A stretch of 39,459 nt of DNA, from positions 1-39,459 of the forward strand of contig NZ_MAUD01000158.1 in assembly GCF_001700515.1 (NCBI RefSeq), read 5' to 3'. The DNA is from Streptomyces lushanensis (GTDB lineage Bacteria > Actinomycetota > Actinomycetes > Streptomycetales > Streptomycetaceae). Within the stretch, counting starts at the first letter, position 1. Every line of letters begins with the position of its first letter. The position numbers and the translations under genes were made by a program. The notes beneath the pieces are model-generated. The model saw only the letters and a program-made list of their open reading frames with translations, was not told the DNA's origin and did no database searches. Shown here piece by piece: positions 24,626 to 32,965 of this stretch.

Positions 24626-24637
24626 TAGCCTGGTGGG
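24626..24637 (+). promoter_or_regulatory. -10 box giving a leaderless serS message
   Basis: TAGCCT (24626-24631) is followed by 6 nt and the GTG at 24638, so transcription would begin at the start codon. GGTGGG next to the start is too close to serve as a ribosome binding site. No T-box leader features were seen. Confidence 0.5.
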
Positions 24638-25915
24638 GTGATTGACCTTCGCCTGCTCCGTGAGGACCCCGACCGTGTTCGCGCCTCCCAGCGCGCCCGT
24701 GGAGAGGACGTCGGCCTTGTCGACGCCCTGCTCTCCGCCGATGAGCGGCGCAGGTCGTCCGGCGTCCGCTTCGACGAGCTGCGCTCCGAGCAGAAGTCCC
24801 TCGGCAAGCTGATCCCCAAGGCGTCCGCCGAGGAGAAGGCCGAGCTGCTCAAGAAGGCGGAGCAGCTCAAGGCCGACGTCAGGACGGCCGACGCCGAGCA
24901 GCACGAGGCGGACGAGGAGGCCAGGCGCCTGCTTCTCCAGCTCGGCAATATCGTCCACCCCGATGTCCCGGTGGGCGGCGAGGAGGAATTCGTCGTCCTG
25001 GAGACGCATGGCACGATCCGCGACTTCGCGGCGGAGGGGTTCGAGCCCAAGGACCATCTGGAACTGGGCGAGGCGCTGGGCGCCATCGACGTCGAGCGGG
25101 GCGCCAAGGTCTCCGGCTCGCGGTTCTACTATCTGACGGGCGTGGGCGCGCTGCTGGAGCTGGCCCTCGTCAACGCGGCGATCGCACAGGCCACCGAGGC
25201 CGGCTTCATCCCCATGCTGACGCCGGCGCTGGTCCGCCCGCGCGCCATGGAGGGCACGGGCTTCCTGGGCCAGGCCGCGGAGAACGTGTACCACCTGGAG
25301 AAGGACGACTTCTACCTGGTCGGTACGTCGGAGGTGCCGCTCGCCGCGTACCACATGGACGAGATCATCGAGGCCGACAAGCTGCCCCTGCGGTACGCGG
25401 GCTTTTCGCCGTGCTTCCGCCGCGAGGCCGGTACGTACGGCAAGGACACCCGGGGCATCTTCCGGGTCCACCAGTTCGACAAGGTCGAGATGTTCTCGTA
25501 CATCGACCCGTCGGACGCCCAGGCCGAGCACCAGCGGCTGCTCGACTGGGAGAAGCAGTGGCTGACCGCCCTGGGGCTGCCGTTCCAGGTGATCGACGTG
25601 GCGACCGGTGATCTGGGCGCGTCGGCCTCGCGCAAGTTCGACTGCGAGGCGTGGATCCCGACGCAGGGCAAGTACCGCGAGCTGACCTCCGCGTCGAACT
25701 GCGACGGTTTCCAGGCCCGCCGGCTCTCCGTCCGGATGCGGGACGGCAAGCAGATCAAGCCGCTGGCCACGCTCAACGGCACGCTCTGCGCCGTACCGCG
25801 CACGATCGTGGCACTCCTGGAGAACCACCAGCAGGCCGACGGTTCGGTGTGGGTGCCCGAGGTGCTCCGTCCGTATCTCGGCGGCCGTGAGGTGCTGGAG
25901 CCGATCGCCAAGTGA
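24638..25915 (+). CDS. serS: Seryl-tRNA synthetase
   Basis: The 425-residue class II synthetase attaches serine to tRNA-Ser. The N-terminal two-helix coiled coil that grips the tRNA long variable arm spans about 27-100 (rich in Glu, Lys and Ala). The catalytic core follows, with [10 protein letters not shown], motif 2 ([21 protein letters not shown]) in split form FRREAG...RVHQFDKVE, the serine-site segment [12 protein letters not shown] and motif 3 near [17 protein letters not shown]. Length is typical. The GTG at 24638 starts [10 protein letters not shown], the normal family start. Its stop overlaps the GTG of the HAD gene by 4 bp, so the two are co-translated. Upstream is the DnaA-box spacer. 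Confidence 0.97.
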   Translation: MIDLRLLREDPDRVRASQRARGEDVGLVDALLSADERRRSSGVRFDELRSEQKSLGKLIPKASAEEKAELLKKAEQLKADVRTADAEQHEADEEARRLLLQLGNIVHPDVPVGGEEEFVVLETHGTIRDFAAEGFEPKDHLELGEALGAIDVERGAKVSGSRFYYLTGVGALLELALVNAAIAQATEAGFIPMLTPALVRPRAMEGTGFLGQAAENVYHLEKDDFYLVGTSEVPLAAYHMDEIIEADKLPLRYAGFSPCFRREAGTYGKDTRGIFRVHQFDKVEMFSYIDPSDAQAEHQRLLDWEKQWLTALGLPFQVIDVATGDLGASASRKFDCEAWIPTQGKYRELTSASNCDGFQARRLSVRMRDGKQIKPLATLNGTLCAVPRTIVALLENHQQADGSVWVPEVLRPYLGGREVLEPIAK

Positions 25916-26811
25916 GCACCGGTCCCGACTCCGCGTCAGCGGCGCCGCTTCCGCTGTCGCCGCCCGTACCGCTCCCGTCCGTGGCGTCGTCCGGGCCTGC
26001 GCCGGCGATGTCGTTCCCGTACAGGCTGGTCGCGACCGACCTCGACGGCACGCTGCTGCGGAACGACGACACGGTCTCCGTACGCACCCGTGAGGCGCTC
26101 GCCGCGGTGACGGCGGCGGGCGCCGCGCACATCATCGTCACCGGGCGTGCCGTGCCCTGGACGCGGCACATCCTGGACGACCTGGGATACGAGGGTCTCG
26201 CGGTGTGCGGCCAGGGGGCGCAGCTCTACCACGCCGGTGAGCACCGGTTGCTGACGTCGGTGACGCTGGACCGGCAGTTGGCCGGGCTGGCGGTGTCCAA
26301 GATCGAGGCGGAGACCGGCACGCTGGCGCTGGCCGCGAGCCGGGACGGTCTCGACGGCGAGGTCCTGGTCGGTCCCGGTTACCGGATGCTGGACGGCGAG
26401 CTTCCCGCGGTCCTCATCGACGACCCGGCGGAGATGTGGGCGGCACCGCTCAACAAGGTGTACATCCAGCACCCGGAGCTGGACGACGACACGTTGGCGC
26501 GGGTCGCGCGGCAGACCGTCGGCAATCTGGTGGATGTGGTGATGGCGGGAGCCGGAGTGGTGGAGATCCTGCCGCTGGGCCTGAACAAGGCCACCGGACT
26601 CTCGCTGGCGGCGCGGCGCCTCGGCGTCACGGCGGCGGACACGATCGCGTTCGGTGACATGCCCAACGACATCCCGATGTTCGCGTGGGCGCGGCACGGT
26701 GTGGCGATGGCGAACGCGCACGAGGAACTGAAGGCCGTGGCGGACGAGATCACGACGTCGAACGGCGACGACGGCATCGCGGTGGTGCTGGAGAGGCTGC
26801 TGCTCGGCTAG
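25912..26811 (+). CDS. HAD superfamily hydrolase, Cof-type phosphatase
   Basis: The 299-residue phosphatase belongs to the Cof/YbiV class of small-molecule HAD enzymes. Motif I is ATDLDGTLL with Asp43 and Asp45, motif II is the IIVTGR segment, and the C-terminal [10 protein letters not shown] is motif IV with the metal-binding Asp. The GLNKATGL segment before motif IV supplies the motif III Lys typical of this class. The first 32 residues are a Pro/Ser/Ala-rich lead; an internal ATG (residue 33, [11 protein letters not shown]) would give the compact domain alone. The GTG at 25912 is kept because it overlaps the serS stop by 4 bp. The substrate is unknown, probably a sugar phosphate or a similar metabolite. 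Confidence 0.9.
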   Translation: MSTGPDSASAAPLPLSPPVPLPSVASSGPAPAMSFPYRLVATDLDGTLLRNDDTVSVRTREALAAVTAAGAAHIIVTGRAVPWTRHILDDLGYEGLAVCGQGAQLYHAGEHRLLTSVTLDRQLAGLAVSKIEAETGTLALAASRDGLDGEVLVGPGYRMLDGELPAVLIDDPAEMWAAPLNKVYIQHPELDDDTLARVARQTVGNLVDVVMAGAGVVEILPLGLNKATGLSLAARRLGVTAADTIAFGDMPNDIPMFAWARHGVAMANAHEELKAVADEITTSNGDDGIAVVLERLLLG

Positions 26812-27213
26812 GGCTGTCCGGTCGTGCTTCGGGCCGAACGCCGCCCGAACACTGTGCGAGTGGCCGCCGTACGGTTCGGTCAATCCTCCGGGAGGGGCGG
26901 CCCGCGCGGATGCGCGCTCGAAGCGGCCGCCCCTGGGCAGCGCGCCGGCGGCAGCACGGAGCAGTGATGGCTACTCCGGTGCCTACGCGGTGCTGCCCTG
27001 CTGGGAACTCGACGGACTCGGAATCCCGGTCATCGCCGTGTTCCGCTCCCGGTCCTGGAGGTGTGTTCCGACAGAACCACTGCCCGAACTTCCAACACGA
27101 CTACTGTGCCCCGGGCGACGACGCGCCGCCACCGAATATTCGCTGCCTGGCCCACGTCCGCCCACGGAAGTACGGCGGACGGACGCGGACCACAGCGGTG
27201 GATCAGCGACAGA
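26812..27213. other. Spacer between convergent genes
   Basis: This 402-bp spacer has a terminator in its first part (26893-26934) and nothing I can support after it. Short frames with Arg/Pro-rich composition are not credible. Confidence 0.5.
26893..26934 (+). terminator. Terminator hairpin after the serS-HAD pair
   Basis: AGGGGCGGCC (26893-26902) pairs exactly with GGCCGCCCCT (26925-26934). The 22-nt interior holds GCGCG repeats that can pair further. It lies 82 bp after the HAD stop. Confidence 0.65.
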
Positions 27214-27909
27214 TCAGCGGCGGTTACGGCTCCGGCGCAGATCCCTCAACTGGTGGACGACATCGTCCATACGGGTGCCCACACGGTTGATGTCCGCGGA
27301 CATCTCGCACAGCCGGTTGCTGATGGCTCCCACCACCTGATGAGTGGCATCGAGCCGGCGGTCGAGGCTGTCGAGCCGGTACGACATCCGGTTCAGCACC
27401 GGCCCCAGCTCCTGAAGCGCGACACCGACCCCACCGAGGCACGACTCGACGTCGGTCACCCGCCGGTCGAGACTCGCGTACCCCTCGCGCAGATCGTCCT
27501 CGGCATCGAGGAGATACGTACGCACGCACCGCGCGATGTCGCTGTCACGGAGAAGCATCGCGATGTTGAGCACGGCGCGGCGGGTGTAGAGGGTGAGCTG
27601 GGTAGCCGCCTGTGGATAACTTTTCCCAGCCTCGGCGCCCCATAGTGACACCATGTCACTATGAAAACGTCGCAGGTCAGCGCCTCGCAGCACACGCATC
27701 CCGTTTTCGGTCAGTTCTGCTCGATGCCGCGCGGTCAACTGCCTGATGACGCCTGTGGATACTTCGAAGTAGCGCGCCACGCCCTCCGTCGTGATGTGTA
27801 CGCCGTCCGGCAGCAGCCCCAGCGCCTTGACCTTGTCGAGCGCGTCGACCCGCCCCATGACGCTTTCGCGCATCGAGCGCGACTCAAGCAGGGCACCTTC
27901 TGGTGGCAT
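27214..27909 (-). CDS. Antirepressor-like DNA-binding protein with coiled-coil tail
   Basis: The 231-residue protein appears in three parts. A helix-turn-helix-like segment at about 43-63 (VARYFEVSTGVIRQLTARHR) is followed by a segment LYTRRAVLNIAMLLRDSDIA (106-126) that resembles the C-terminal half of phage ORF6N/Rha-type antirepressors. From about 136 to the end is a long heptad-rich region (DRRVTDVE, LDSLDRRLDATHQVV, INRVGTRMDDVVHQL), probably a coiled coil. A phage-related regulator is the best guess, but it could be a chromosomal nucleoid or cell-cycle regulator. The ATG at 27909 is chosen for GGAAGG 7 nt upstream; ATG 27915 and GTG 27981 are alternatives. Two DnaA-box-like sites lie inside the gene (27611-27619, 27754-27762). 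The upstream region to 28146 shows no other gene. Confidence 0.65.
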   Translation of the reverse strand: MPPEGALLESRSMRESVMGRVDALDKVKALGLLPDGVHITTEGVARYFEVSTGVIRQLTARHRAELTENGMRVLRGADLRRFHSDMVSLWGAEAGKSYPQAATQLTLYTRRAVLNIAMLLRDSDIARCVRTYLLDAEDDLREGYASLDRRVTDVESCLGGVGVALQELGPVLNRMSYRLDSLDRRLDATHQVVGAISNRLCEMSADINRVGTRMDDVVHQLRDLRRSRNRR

Positions 27910-28146
27910 GTCCATGCCTTCCACTTGTGAACCGACAATGGAGGCCCTCTCCCCGGGCGTCAGGGGCGGAGGTCGGCTCACGGTGGCTACTCACTCAATG
28001 ACCGGTGCGGTTTTCCATCCGGCACCGGCAATCCCCGGCTTCACGAACGCTCGACGTCACGAACTCCAGTTGCCTCCACGCGCCCTGCCCAACGAGCCGA
28101 TAAACGCACAGTTACGCGGCCGGGGGTGGCGGCAGGGGCAGCAAAC

Positions 28147-28197
28147 AGCGGCAGCCCTCACCCGCCGGGCAAAGGCCCGCCGGACAGGGCTGCCGCT
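28147..28197 (-). terminator. Terminator of the double ABC exporter operon
   Basis: AGCGGCAGCCCT (28147-28158) and its exact complement AGGGCTGCCGCT (28186-28197) form a 12-bp stem, with a nested CGGGC/GCCCG hairpin inside. It lies 15 bp after the stop of the last permease gene. Confidence 0.8.
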
Positions 28198-28212
28198 GGC
28201 GGCGCGACTCGT

Positions 28213-28932
28213 CTACTCCTCGCCCGCGAGCTTCAGCGTCCTGAGCTTCTGGCCCGCGTACCAGGTCGCCAGCACCGAGACTCCCGCCAACAGGCCCACC
28301 GCCAGCGGCAGGCCGACGTCCGAGGTGATCGTGCCCTCGCCGCCGATCCTCTGGGCGAGCGCCAGCGCCCACTGCTGAACGCTGAGGGTCCGCGCGCCCG
28401 CGACCAGGCTGCCGAAGAGCGTCTCCCAGACCAGCGCGTAGACCAGCCCGATGACCACCGCGTGGCGGCTGACCGTACCCAGCAGCAGGAAGAGCGCGCT
28501 GTACGCGATCGAGGCGACGAGCGCCGCGACCGTGTACGCGACCGCGATCTGCTGGCCGTTGCCGTTGAGTATGTATCCGGCGATGAAGGTGGGGATCGCG
28601 GAGAACGCCATGGTCACGGCGATCGCCACGATCAGTTTGGTGAATATGATCGACGACCGCTGCACCGGCTTGGAGAGCAGATAGACGATCGATCCGTCGT
28701 CGATCTCGGGTCCGATCGAGCCGGTCCCCGCGATGACACCGATCAGCGGCACCATCGTGGCAAGCGCAAAACCGCCCAGCACATCGACCGCGACCTGGTC
28801 GTCGGCGCCGTTGAGCGCACGGACCGCCGCCGCGATCACGATCAGCAACGCGGGCAGCAGGAAGAGGATCGCGGCCCGGCGCCTGCCGAGCAGGGCCCGG
28901 TAGGTGAGCCGGGCGACTGTGGGGTTGTACAT
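28213..28932 (-). CDS. ABC-2 type transporter permease
   Basis: The 239-residue integral membrane protein has six hydrophobic segments (about 20-37, 54-75, 97-120, 132-152, 158-178, 208-226). The conserved segment GPEIDDGSIVYLLSKPVQRSSI between TM2 and TM3 is the signature of ABC-2 permeases (in split form EIDDGSI...LSKPVQR). It pairs with the ATPase just upstream, which ends 25 bp before it. AGGAG lies at good spacing before the ATG at 28932. It is the last gene of a four-gene operon. The substrate is unknown; the family exports drugs, lipids or polymers, or serves in stress response. Confidence 0.9.
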   Translation of the reverse strand: MYNPTVARLTYRALLGRRRAAILFLLPALLIVIAAAVRALNGADDQVAVDVLGGFALATMVPLIGVIAGTGSIGPEIDDGSIVYLLSKPVQRSSIIFTKLIVAIAVTMAFSAIPTFIAGYILNGNGQQIAVAYTVAALVASIAYSALFLLLGTVSRHAVVIGLVYALVWETLFGSLVAGARTLSVQQWALALAQRIGGEGTITSDVGLPLAVGLLAGVSVLATWYAGQKLRTLKLAGEE

Positions 28933-28957
28933 GACGTCACAGCTCCTTTCAGGCCGC

Positions 28958-29869
28958 TCAGGCCGCTACGAGATAGGAGAAGACCGACTCGAGGGACTCG
29001 TCCGAGGGCGAGACCGTGAGCAGCCTGATGGAGTGCTCACGGGCAACTCGTGGCAGCAGTTCCGTGAACCGGCCGAAGTCGACCGCCTGGATGCGCAGGG
29101 CGCCTTCGGCGAGGTCCACCTCGATACCGGCCGTCGACGGATCGGCGATCAGTGCGGCGGCGAGCGCGCGGTCGTCGCTGGACCGCACGAGGTAGCGGTG
29201 CGGCCGGTCGGTCATGAGCCTGCGGATCTTGCGGAAGTCCCCGGAGGCGGCATGGCGCCCGGCCACGATCACCTCGATGTGTGAGGCGAGCTGCTCGACC
29301 TCCTCCAAGATATGGGAGGAGAAGAGAACGGTGCGGCCCGTGGCGCCCATACGCCGCAGCAGTTCCATGAGCTGCATCCGCTGGCGCGGGTCCATCCCGT
29401 TGAACGGCTCGTCCAGAAGCAGTACGGACGGGTCGTGGACCAGCGCGGACGCCATCTTCACGCGCTGGCGCATGCCCTTGCTGTACGTCGCGATCCGGCG
29501 GTCCTGCGCGTACTCCATCTCGACCGTGGCGAGCGCCGCGCGGGCCTCCTTCGCGCCGAGCCCGTGCAGTTCGGCGTTGGCCACGACAAAGTCGAGGCCG
29601 GTGAGGAAGTCGTACATCGCCTCCCGTTCCGGCACGATGCCGATCTGCCGGTAGACGGATTCGTTGCGCCAGATCGGCTGCCCGTCGAGGGTGACGCTGC
29701 CCGTGGAGGGAGCGAGGAAGCCCGCCATCATGTTGATGAGGGTGGACTTGCCGGCGCCGTTGGGGCCGAGCAACCCGGTGACCCCGGGGCCGATCGTCAT
29801 GGTGACGTCGTTGACGGCCACCACATTGCCGAACCAGCGCGAGGCGTGCTCGATGTTGATGGTGGTCAC
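28958..29869 (-). CDS. ABC transporter ATP-binding protein (exporter type)
   Basis: The 303-residue ATPase energises the adjacent permeases. Walker A is GPNGAGKST, the signature segment is YSKGMRQR (usual for ABC-2 ATPases in place of LSGGQ), Walker B is VLLLDEPFNGMDP and the H-loop is SSHILEE. The C-terminal 90 residues (after VIVAGRHAASG) form a DUF4162-like domain of the DrrA/CcmA class. The GTG at 29869 is chosen because it overlaps the upstream permease stop by 4 bp and follows GGAAGG; the same frame continues far upstream only as Arg/Pro-rich shadow. It sits between two permeases in the operon. Confidence 0.92.
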   Translation of the reverse strand: MTTINIEHASRWFGNVVAVNDVTMTIGPGVTGLLGPNGAGKSTLINMMAGFLAPSTGSVTLDGQPIWRNESVYRQIGIVPEREAMYDFLTGLDFVVANAELHGLGAKEARAALATVEMEYAQDRRIATYSKGMRQRVKMASALVHDPSVLLLDEPFNGMDPRQRMQLMELLRRMGATGRTVLFSSHILEEVEQLASHIEVIVAGRHAASGDFRKIRRLMTDRPHRYLVRSSDDRALAAALIADPSTAGIEVDLAEGALRIQAVDFGRFTELLPRVAREHSIRLLTVSPSDESLESVFSYLVAA

Positions 29870-30813
29870 AGCCCGACCTTCCGGTAACGGCGCATGAGAA
29901 CGGCGTACGAGCCGAGCACGAGCGCGAGAACGACCAGCAGATAGACCACGCCCACGCCGGCCGAGGGGCCCGCCTCGCCGGGGAAGGCGGAGGTGGCGCC
30001 CAGGAAGGCGGTCTGCACGCCGTCGATGAGCGTGACCGGCGAGAAGAGGCCGAGCCACTTGACGGCACCGATCGCGTCCGAACTCCAGGCGATCGCCTGA
30101 AGGGTGGAGACCGCGCCGTACGAGATGGTCAGGGTGGCTATCACCGCGGCGACGCCGAAGCCGCGCCGCGGTGTGAGGGCGGCCAGTACCAGGCCGAGCC
30201 CGCCGAAGAGCAGGGAGAGCAGCGCCACCGACACCAGCCCTTGGCCGAATCCCTTGGTCTGGTCCGCGAAGTCCATCTTGGCCAGCAGCGAGCCGGCGTA
30301 GAGGATGACGAGCGGCGCGCCGGTCAGCACGAAGAGGGCGGAGGCCATCGCTCCGTACTTCGCGAGCACGTAGTCGACGCGTTCGATCGGACGGGAGAAG
30401 TAGAGCGGCACGGTCTTGAAGCGCAGATCGCGGGAGACGGACTGCGGTGCCTGGGAGGCCAGATACAGACCGATGACGGCCTGGGTGAAGATCGCGTAGC
30501 GGGTGTAGTCGAGGGGCAGGGTCTTGAGATTGGTCGCGATGGCGACCGCGACGATGATCGCCGCGGGCAGGCACATCACCGCGAAGAGGATCATCGGCAG
30601 GACCTTGGACTTGGCCGAGCGGCCGAGTCCGTACGCGCCGCGCAGGGACTGCGAGTAGAGGGAGCGGCGCGCGTAGGCACGGCCGAGGCGGGACCCTTCG
30701 TAGTTGCGGTATCCGATGTTGTGGATCCGGGTCGTCCCGGCCTCGGCTCCCGCCGCGGAGCCGGACCCGGCTCCGGCCCCGGCCGTCCTGCCGTTCTCGG
30801 TCTCAGTGCTCAT
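29866..30813 (-). CDS. ABC-2 type transporter permease
   Basis: The 315-residue permease begins with a cytosolic Gly/Ala/Ser-rich segment and the conserved IHNIGYRNYEGSRLGR, followed by six TM segments (from about 72 on) and the SRDLRFKTVPLYFSRPIERVDY-type coupling motif (split: RDLRFKTVPLY...RPIERVDY) between TM2 and TM3. The ATG at 30813 is chosen because GGGAGGTG precedes it with 6-7 nt spacing; the GTG 9 bp upstream is too close to that site. Its start overlaps the end of the first ATPase gene by 11 bp and its stop overlaps the second ATPase by 4 bp. Which ATPase drives it is not clear. Confidence 0.9.
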   Translation of the reverse strand: MSTETENGRTAGAGAGSGSAAGAEAGTTRIHNIGYRNYEGSRLGRAYARRSLYSQSLRGAYGLGRSAKSKVLPMILFAVMCLPAAIIVAVAIATNLKTLPLDYTRYAIFTQAVIGLYLASQAPQSVSRDLRFKTVPLYFSRPIERVDYVLAKYGAMASALFVLTGAPLVILYAGSLLAKMDFADQTKGFGQGLVSVALLSLLFGGLGLVLAALTPRRGFGVAAVIATLTISYGAVSTLQAIAWSSDAIGAVKWLGLFSPVTLIDGVQTAFLGATSAFPGEAGPSAGVGVVYLLVVLALVLGSYAVLMRRYRKVGL

Positions 30814-31813
30814 CGTGGGCACCTCCCTTCACCAGTGTGTGGTCCGTCGCGTGGTCGGCCGGCGCATCCGTGTTCTGCTGCGGGCGGAAGACCTCAGCTA
30901 TGTGATGGCGCCGCTGTTCCATCCGTACGAGCCCCAGGCCGAGCTCGGCGACCGTGTCGCGGACGACGTCGTACGTCTCCTCGCCCTTGGCCTCGATCAG
31001 CAGGATGTGGCCCGCGCCGGGGAGTCCCTCCTCCGTACCCGCGTGGAGGGTCAGCCCGGCCGTGGTGAGGGCCTCGCGCAGCGCCCGCGTGCCGTCGGGG
31101 TGCGCGTCGGTGTCCGTGACCTCGACCGCGAGAGTCGTGGTGATCTGGGTGAAGTCGCTGGTGGAACTGGAACGCAGCAGCGTCCCGCCGTCGATGACGA
31201 CGACATGGTCACAGGTGCGTTCGAGCTCGCCCAGAAGGTGCGACGTGACCAGGACGGAGATGCCGAAGTCTGTGTGGACACGGCGGATCAGGCCGAGCAT
31301 CTCGTCGCGGCCGACCGGGTCGAGGCCGTTGGTCGGCTCGTCCAGGAGGACCAGCTGGGGGTCGTGGACCAGCGCCTGCGCCAGCTTGACGCGCTGCTTC
31401 ATACCGGTCGAGTAGCCGCCGATGGGGCGGTACCGCTCCTCGTAGAGGCCGACATGGCGCAGGGTGTCCGCGGTGCGCTCGCGGGCCGCGGTCGGTGGGA
31501 GTCCGGACATGCGCGCCATGTGGACGACGAACTCGGTGGCCGAGACGTCCGGCGGCAGACAGTCGTGCTCGGGCATGTATCCGACGCGCTCCCGGATGGC
31601 GCTGCCGCTGGTGGCGACATCGAGCCCGAGCACCGTGGCCCGGCCTTCCGTGGCGGGGGAAAGACCCAGCAGGATCTTGATCATGGTGGACTTGCCGGCC
31701 CCGTTGGCGCCCACCAGGCCGGTCACACCGGGTCCGATGTCCAAGGAGAGCCGGTCAAGCGCGGTTACCCGGGGGAACCGTTTACTCAAACCTTCTGTCG
31801 CGATCACATTCAC
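30803..31813 (-). CDS. ABC transporter ATP-binding protein (exporter type)
   Basis: The 336-residue ATPase is the first gene of the operon. Walker A is GANGAGKST, the signature segment YSTGMKQRVKLAQAL, Walker B LVLLDEPTNGLDP and the H-loop TSHLLGE. A C-terminal domain of about 100 residues follows, and the end is His/Asp-rich (ATDHTLVKGGAHDEH). The GTG at 31813 (MNVIATEGLSKRF) is chosen because the ABC fold begins there; a GTG two codons later is possible. The frame continues upstream to 31924 without a ribosome binding site. It is divergent from the M24 peptidase gene. The two ATPase-permease pairs together suggest two related exporters or one heteromeric one. Confidence 0.9.
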   Translation of the reverse strand: MNVIATEGLSKRFPRVTALDRLSLDIGPGVTGLVGANGAGKSTMIKILLGLSPATEGRATVLGLDVATSGSAIRERVGYMPEHDCLPPDVSATEFVVHMARMSGLPPTAARERTADTLRHVGLYEERYRPIGGYSTGMKQRVKLAQALVHDPQLVLLDEPTNGLDPVGRDEMLGLIRRVHTDFGISVLVTSHLLGELERTCDHVVVIDGGTLLRSSSTSDFTQITTTLAVEVTDTDAHPDGTRALREALTTAGLTLHAGTEEGLPGAGHILLIEAKGEETYDVVRDTVAELGLGLVRMEQRRHHIAEVFRPQQNTDAPADHATDHTLVKGGAHDEH

Positions 31814-32134
31814 GGTCCGACCGTAGTGGTGAAGGCGACGGAGAGCGTCAGACCTGGCGGCTGTATCGGTGTCCGTCTCCAGATGGAGGGACCCGTAAGG
31901 GGAACGTAAGCTCCGCGGGCCCACCGGCCGGTCGTCCCTGCGGATCCACGTCGGTGCGTGCTGGTTCAGGGCGGTTGTCAGAAGCGGCTCTCGGAGCGAT
32001 GTCGGAGCGGTTGTCCACAGGTACGAATCGGCGCTTGACGTCGCCGCCGACCATTGTCACATTCATCAGTGGGACATTCTTCAGCGTCACATCACGAACA
32101 CGCACCGCACACGGAGCGGACGGGAGGGGATGCA
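31814..32134. promoter_or_regulatory. Divergent promoter region with a consensus DnaA box
   Basis: This 321-bp region lies between the ABC operon (-) and the M24 operon (+). It contains one perfect DnaA box TTGTCCACA at 32012-32020 and an AT-richer patch at 32050-32100 (CATTGTCACATTCATCAG and CGTCACATCACG) that likely holds the plus-strand promoter. No gene is seen. Confidence 0.5.
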
Positions 32135-32965
32135 GTGGCGGATCAACTGACCTCGGAGCTACGGGGATTCAGGGAGGTCCAGCGTCTGGCGTACGCCTGC
32201 GCGGAGGCCGTTTCCGGGCGGCTCGGGCCGGGGGTGACGGAGCGCGAGGCGGCGCGGATGCAGCGCGAGTGGCTGCGTGCCCGCGGGGTGCGCGACTGGT
32301 TCCATCTGCCCTTCGCCTGGTTCGGGGACCGTACGGCGTTCGCCGGCTTCCGGATACCGCTCCAGTTCTTTCCCACCGACCGACGGCTGGAGGCGGGGAT
32401 GCCGTACATCCTGGATCTCGCGCCCATCCACCGAGGCTTCACCGCGGATGTCGGCTACTCGGGCTGTCTCGGTCCCCATCCGCTGCACGACAGGCTGCTC
32501 GCCGATCTGCGGACGCACCGCGAGCTGATTCTGCGGGAGGTGCGCGAGCGGCGCACGCTGCGCGAGATCTACGAGGACGTGGACCGGCTGATGATCCGGC
32601 AGGGCTATGCCAACCGGCATCGGGCGTATCCCTTCGGTGTCATCGCCCACAAGGTCGACCGGGTGAAGGAGCGCCGCTGGTCGCCGCGTGTTCTCGGGTT
32701 CGGCACCCAGTCGCTCAAGGGGCTCGCGAGTGACGCGCTCCGTGGTCACCGGGAGGGCTGGTCGCCGCTGTGGAGCCCGTACAGATTCTCCGACCACCCG
32801 CCCACGCCGGGCCTGTGGGCGGTCGAACCGCACCTCGGATTCCGGGGCACGGGCGCGAAGTTCGAGGAGATCCTGGTGGTCACCGACTCCCGGGATCCGG
32901 AGCAGGGCGCGTTCTGGCTGGATGACGATCTGCCGCATGTGCGGCGCTGGGCGGAGGCCGTATGA
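32135..32965 (+). CDS. M24 family metallopeptidase
   Basis: The 276-residue protein is a stand-alone pita-bread peptidase domain without the creatinase-type N-terminal domain of full aminopeptidase P. All five metal ligands are visible: Asp94 (YILDLAP), Asp105 (FTADVGY), His172 (VIAHKVD), Glu231 (AVEPHLGF) and Glu245 (FEEILVV). It therefore should be an active dimetal hydrolase, but the sequence around the ligands differs from methionine aminopeptidase and PepP, so the substrate is uncertain. The GTG at 32135 follows GGGAGGGGA; the frame is open to 32054 with His/Ser-rich sequence that lacks such a site. It overlaps the next gene by 4 bp (ATGA), so it heads a four-gene coupled operon with lipid-type enzymes and a MerR regulator. 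Confidence 0.85.
   Translation: MADQLTSELRGFREVQRLAYACAEAVSGRLGPGVTEREAARMQREWLRARGVRDWFHLPFAWFGDRTAFAGFRIPLQFFPTDRRLEAGMPYILDLAPIHRGFTADVGYSGCLGPHPLHDRLLADLRTHRELILREVRERRTLREIYEDVDRLMIRQGYANRHRAYPFGVIAHKVDRVKERRWSPRVLGFGTQSLKGLASDALRGHREGWSPLWSPYRFSDHPPTPGLWAVEPHLGFRGTGAKFEEILVVTDSRDPEQGAFWLDDDLPHVRRWAEAV

Larger units (their letters stand above)
23941..24637. other. Large pheA-serS spacer, no gene
   Basis: This 697-bp spacer holds no credible coding frame. The first part has three copies of ACGGCTCCGG (about 24008-24057). The centre holds the DnaA-box cluster at 24079-24412. The last 150 bp is AT-richer (around 24495-24570) and should hold an upstream part of the serS promoter region. Confidence 0.6.

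Noticed and set aside
24490..24637. T-box or other riboswitch leader of serS
   Set aside because: The start codon lies 6 nt after a -10-like box and no specifier hairpin or T-box sequence is visible.
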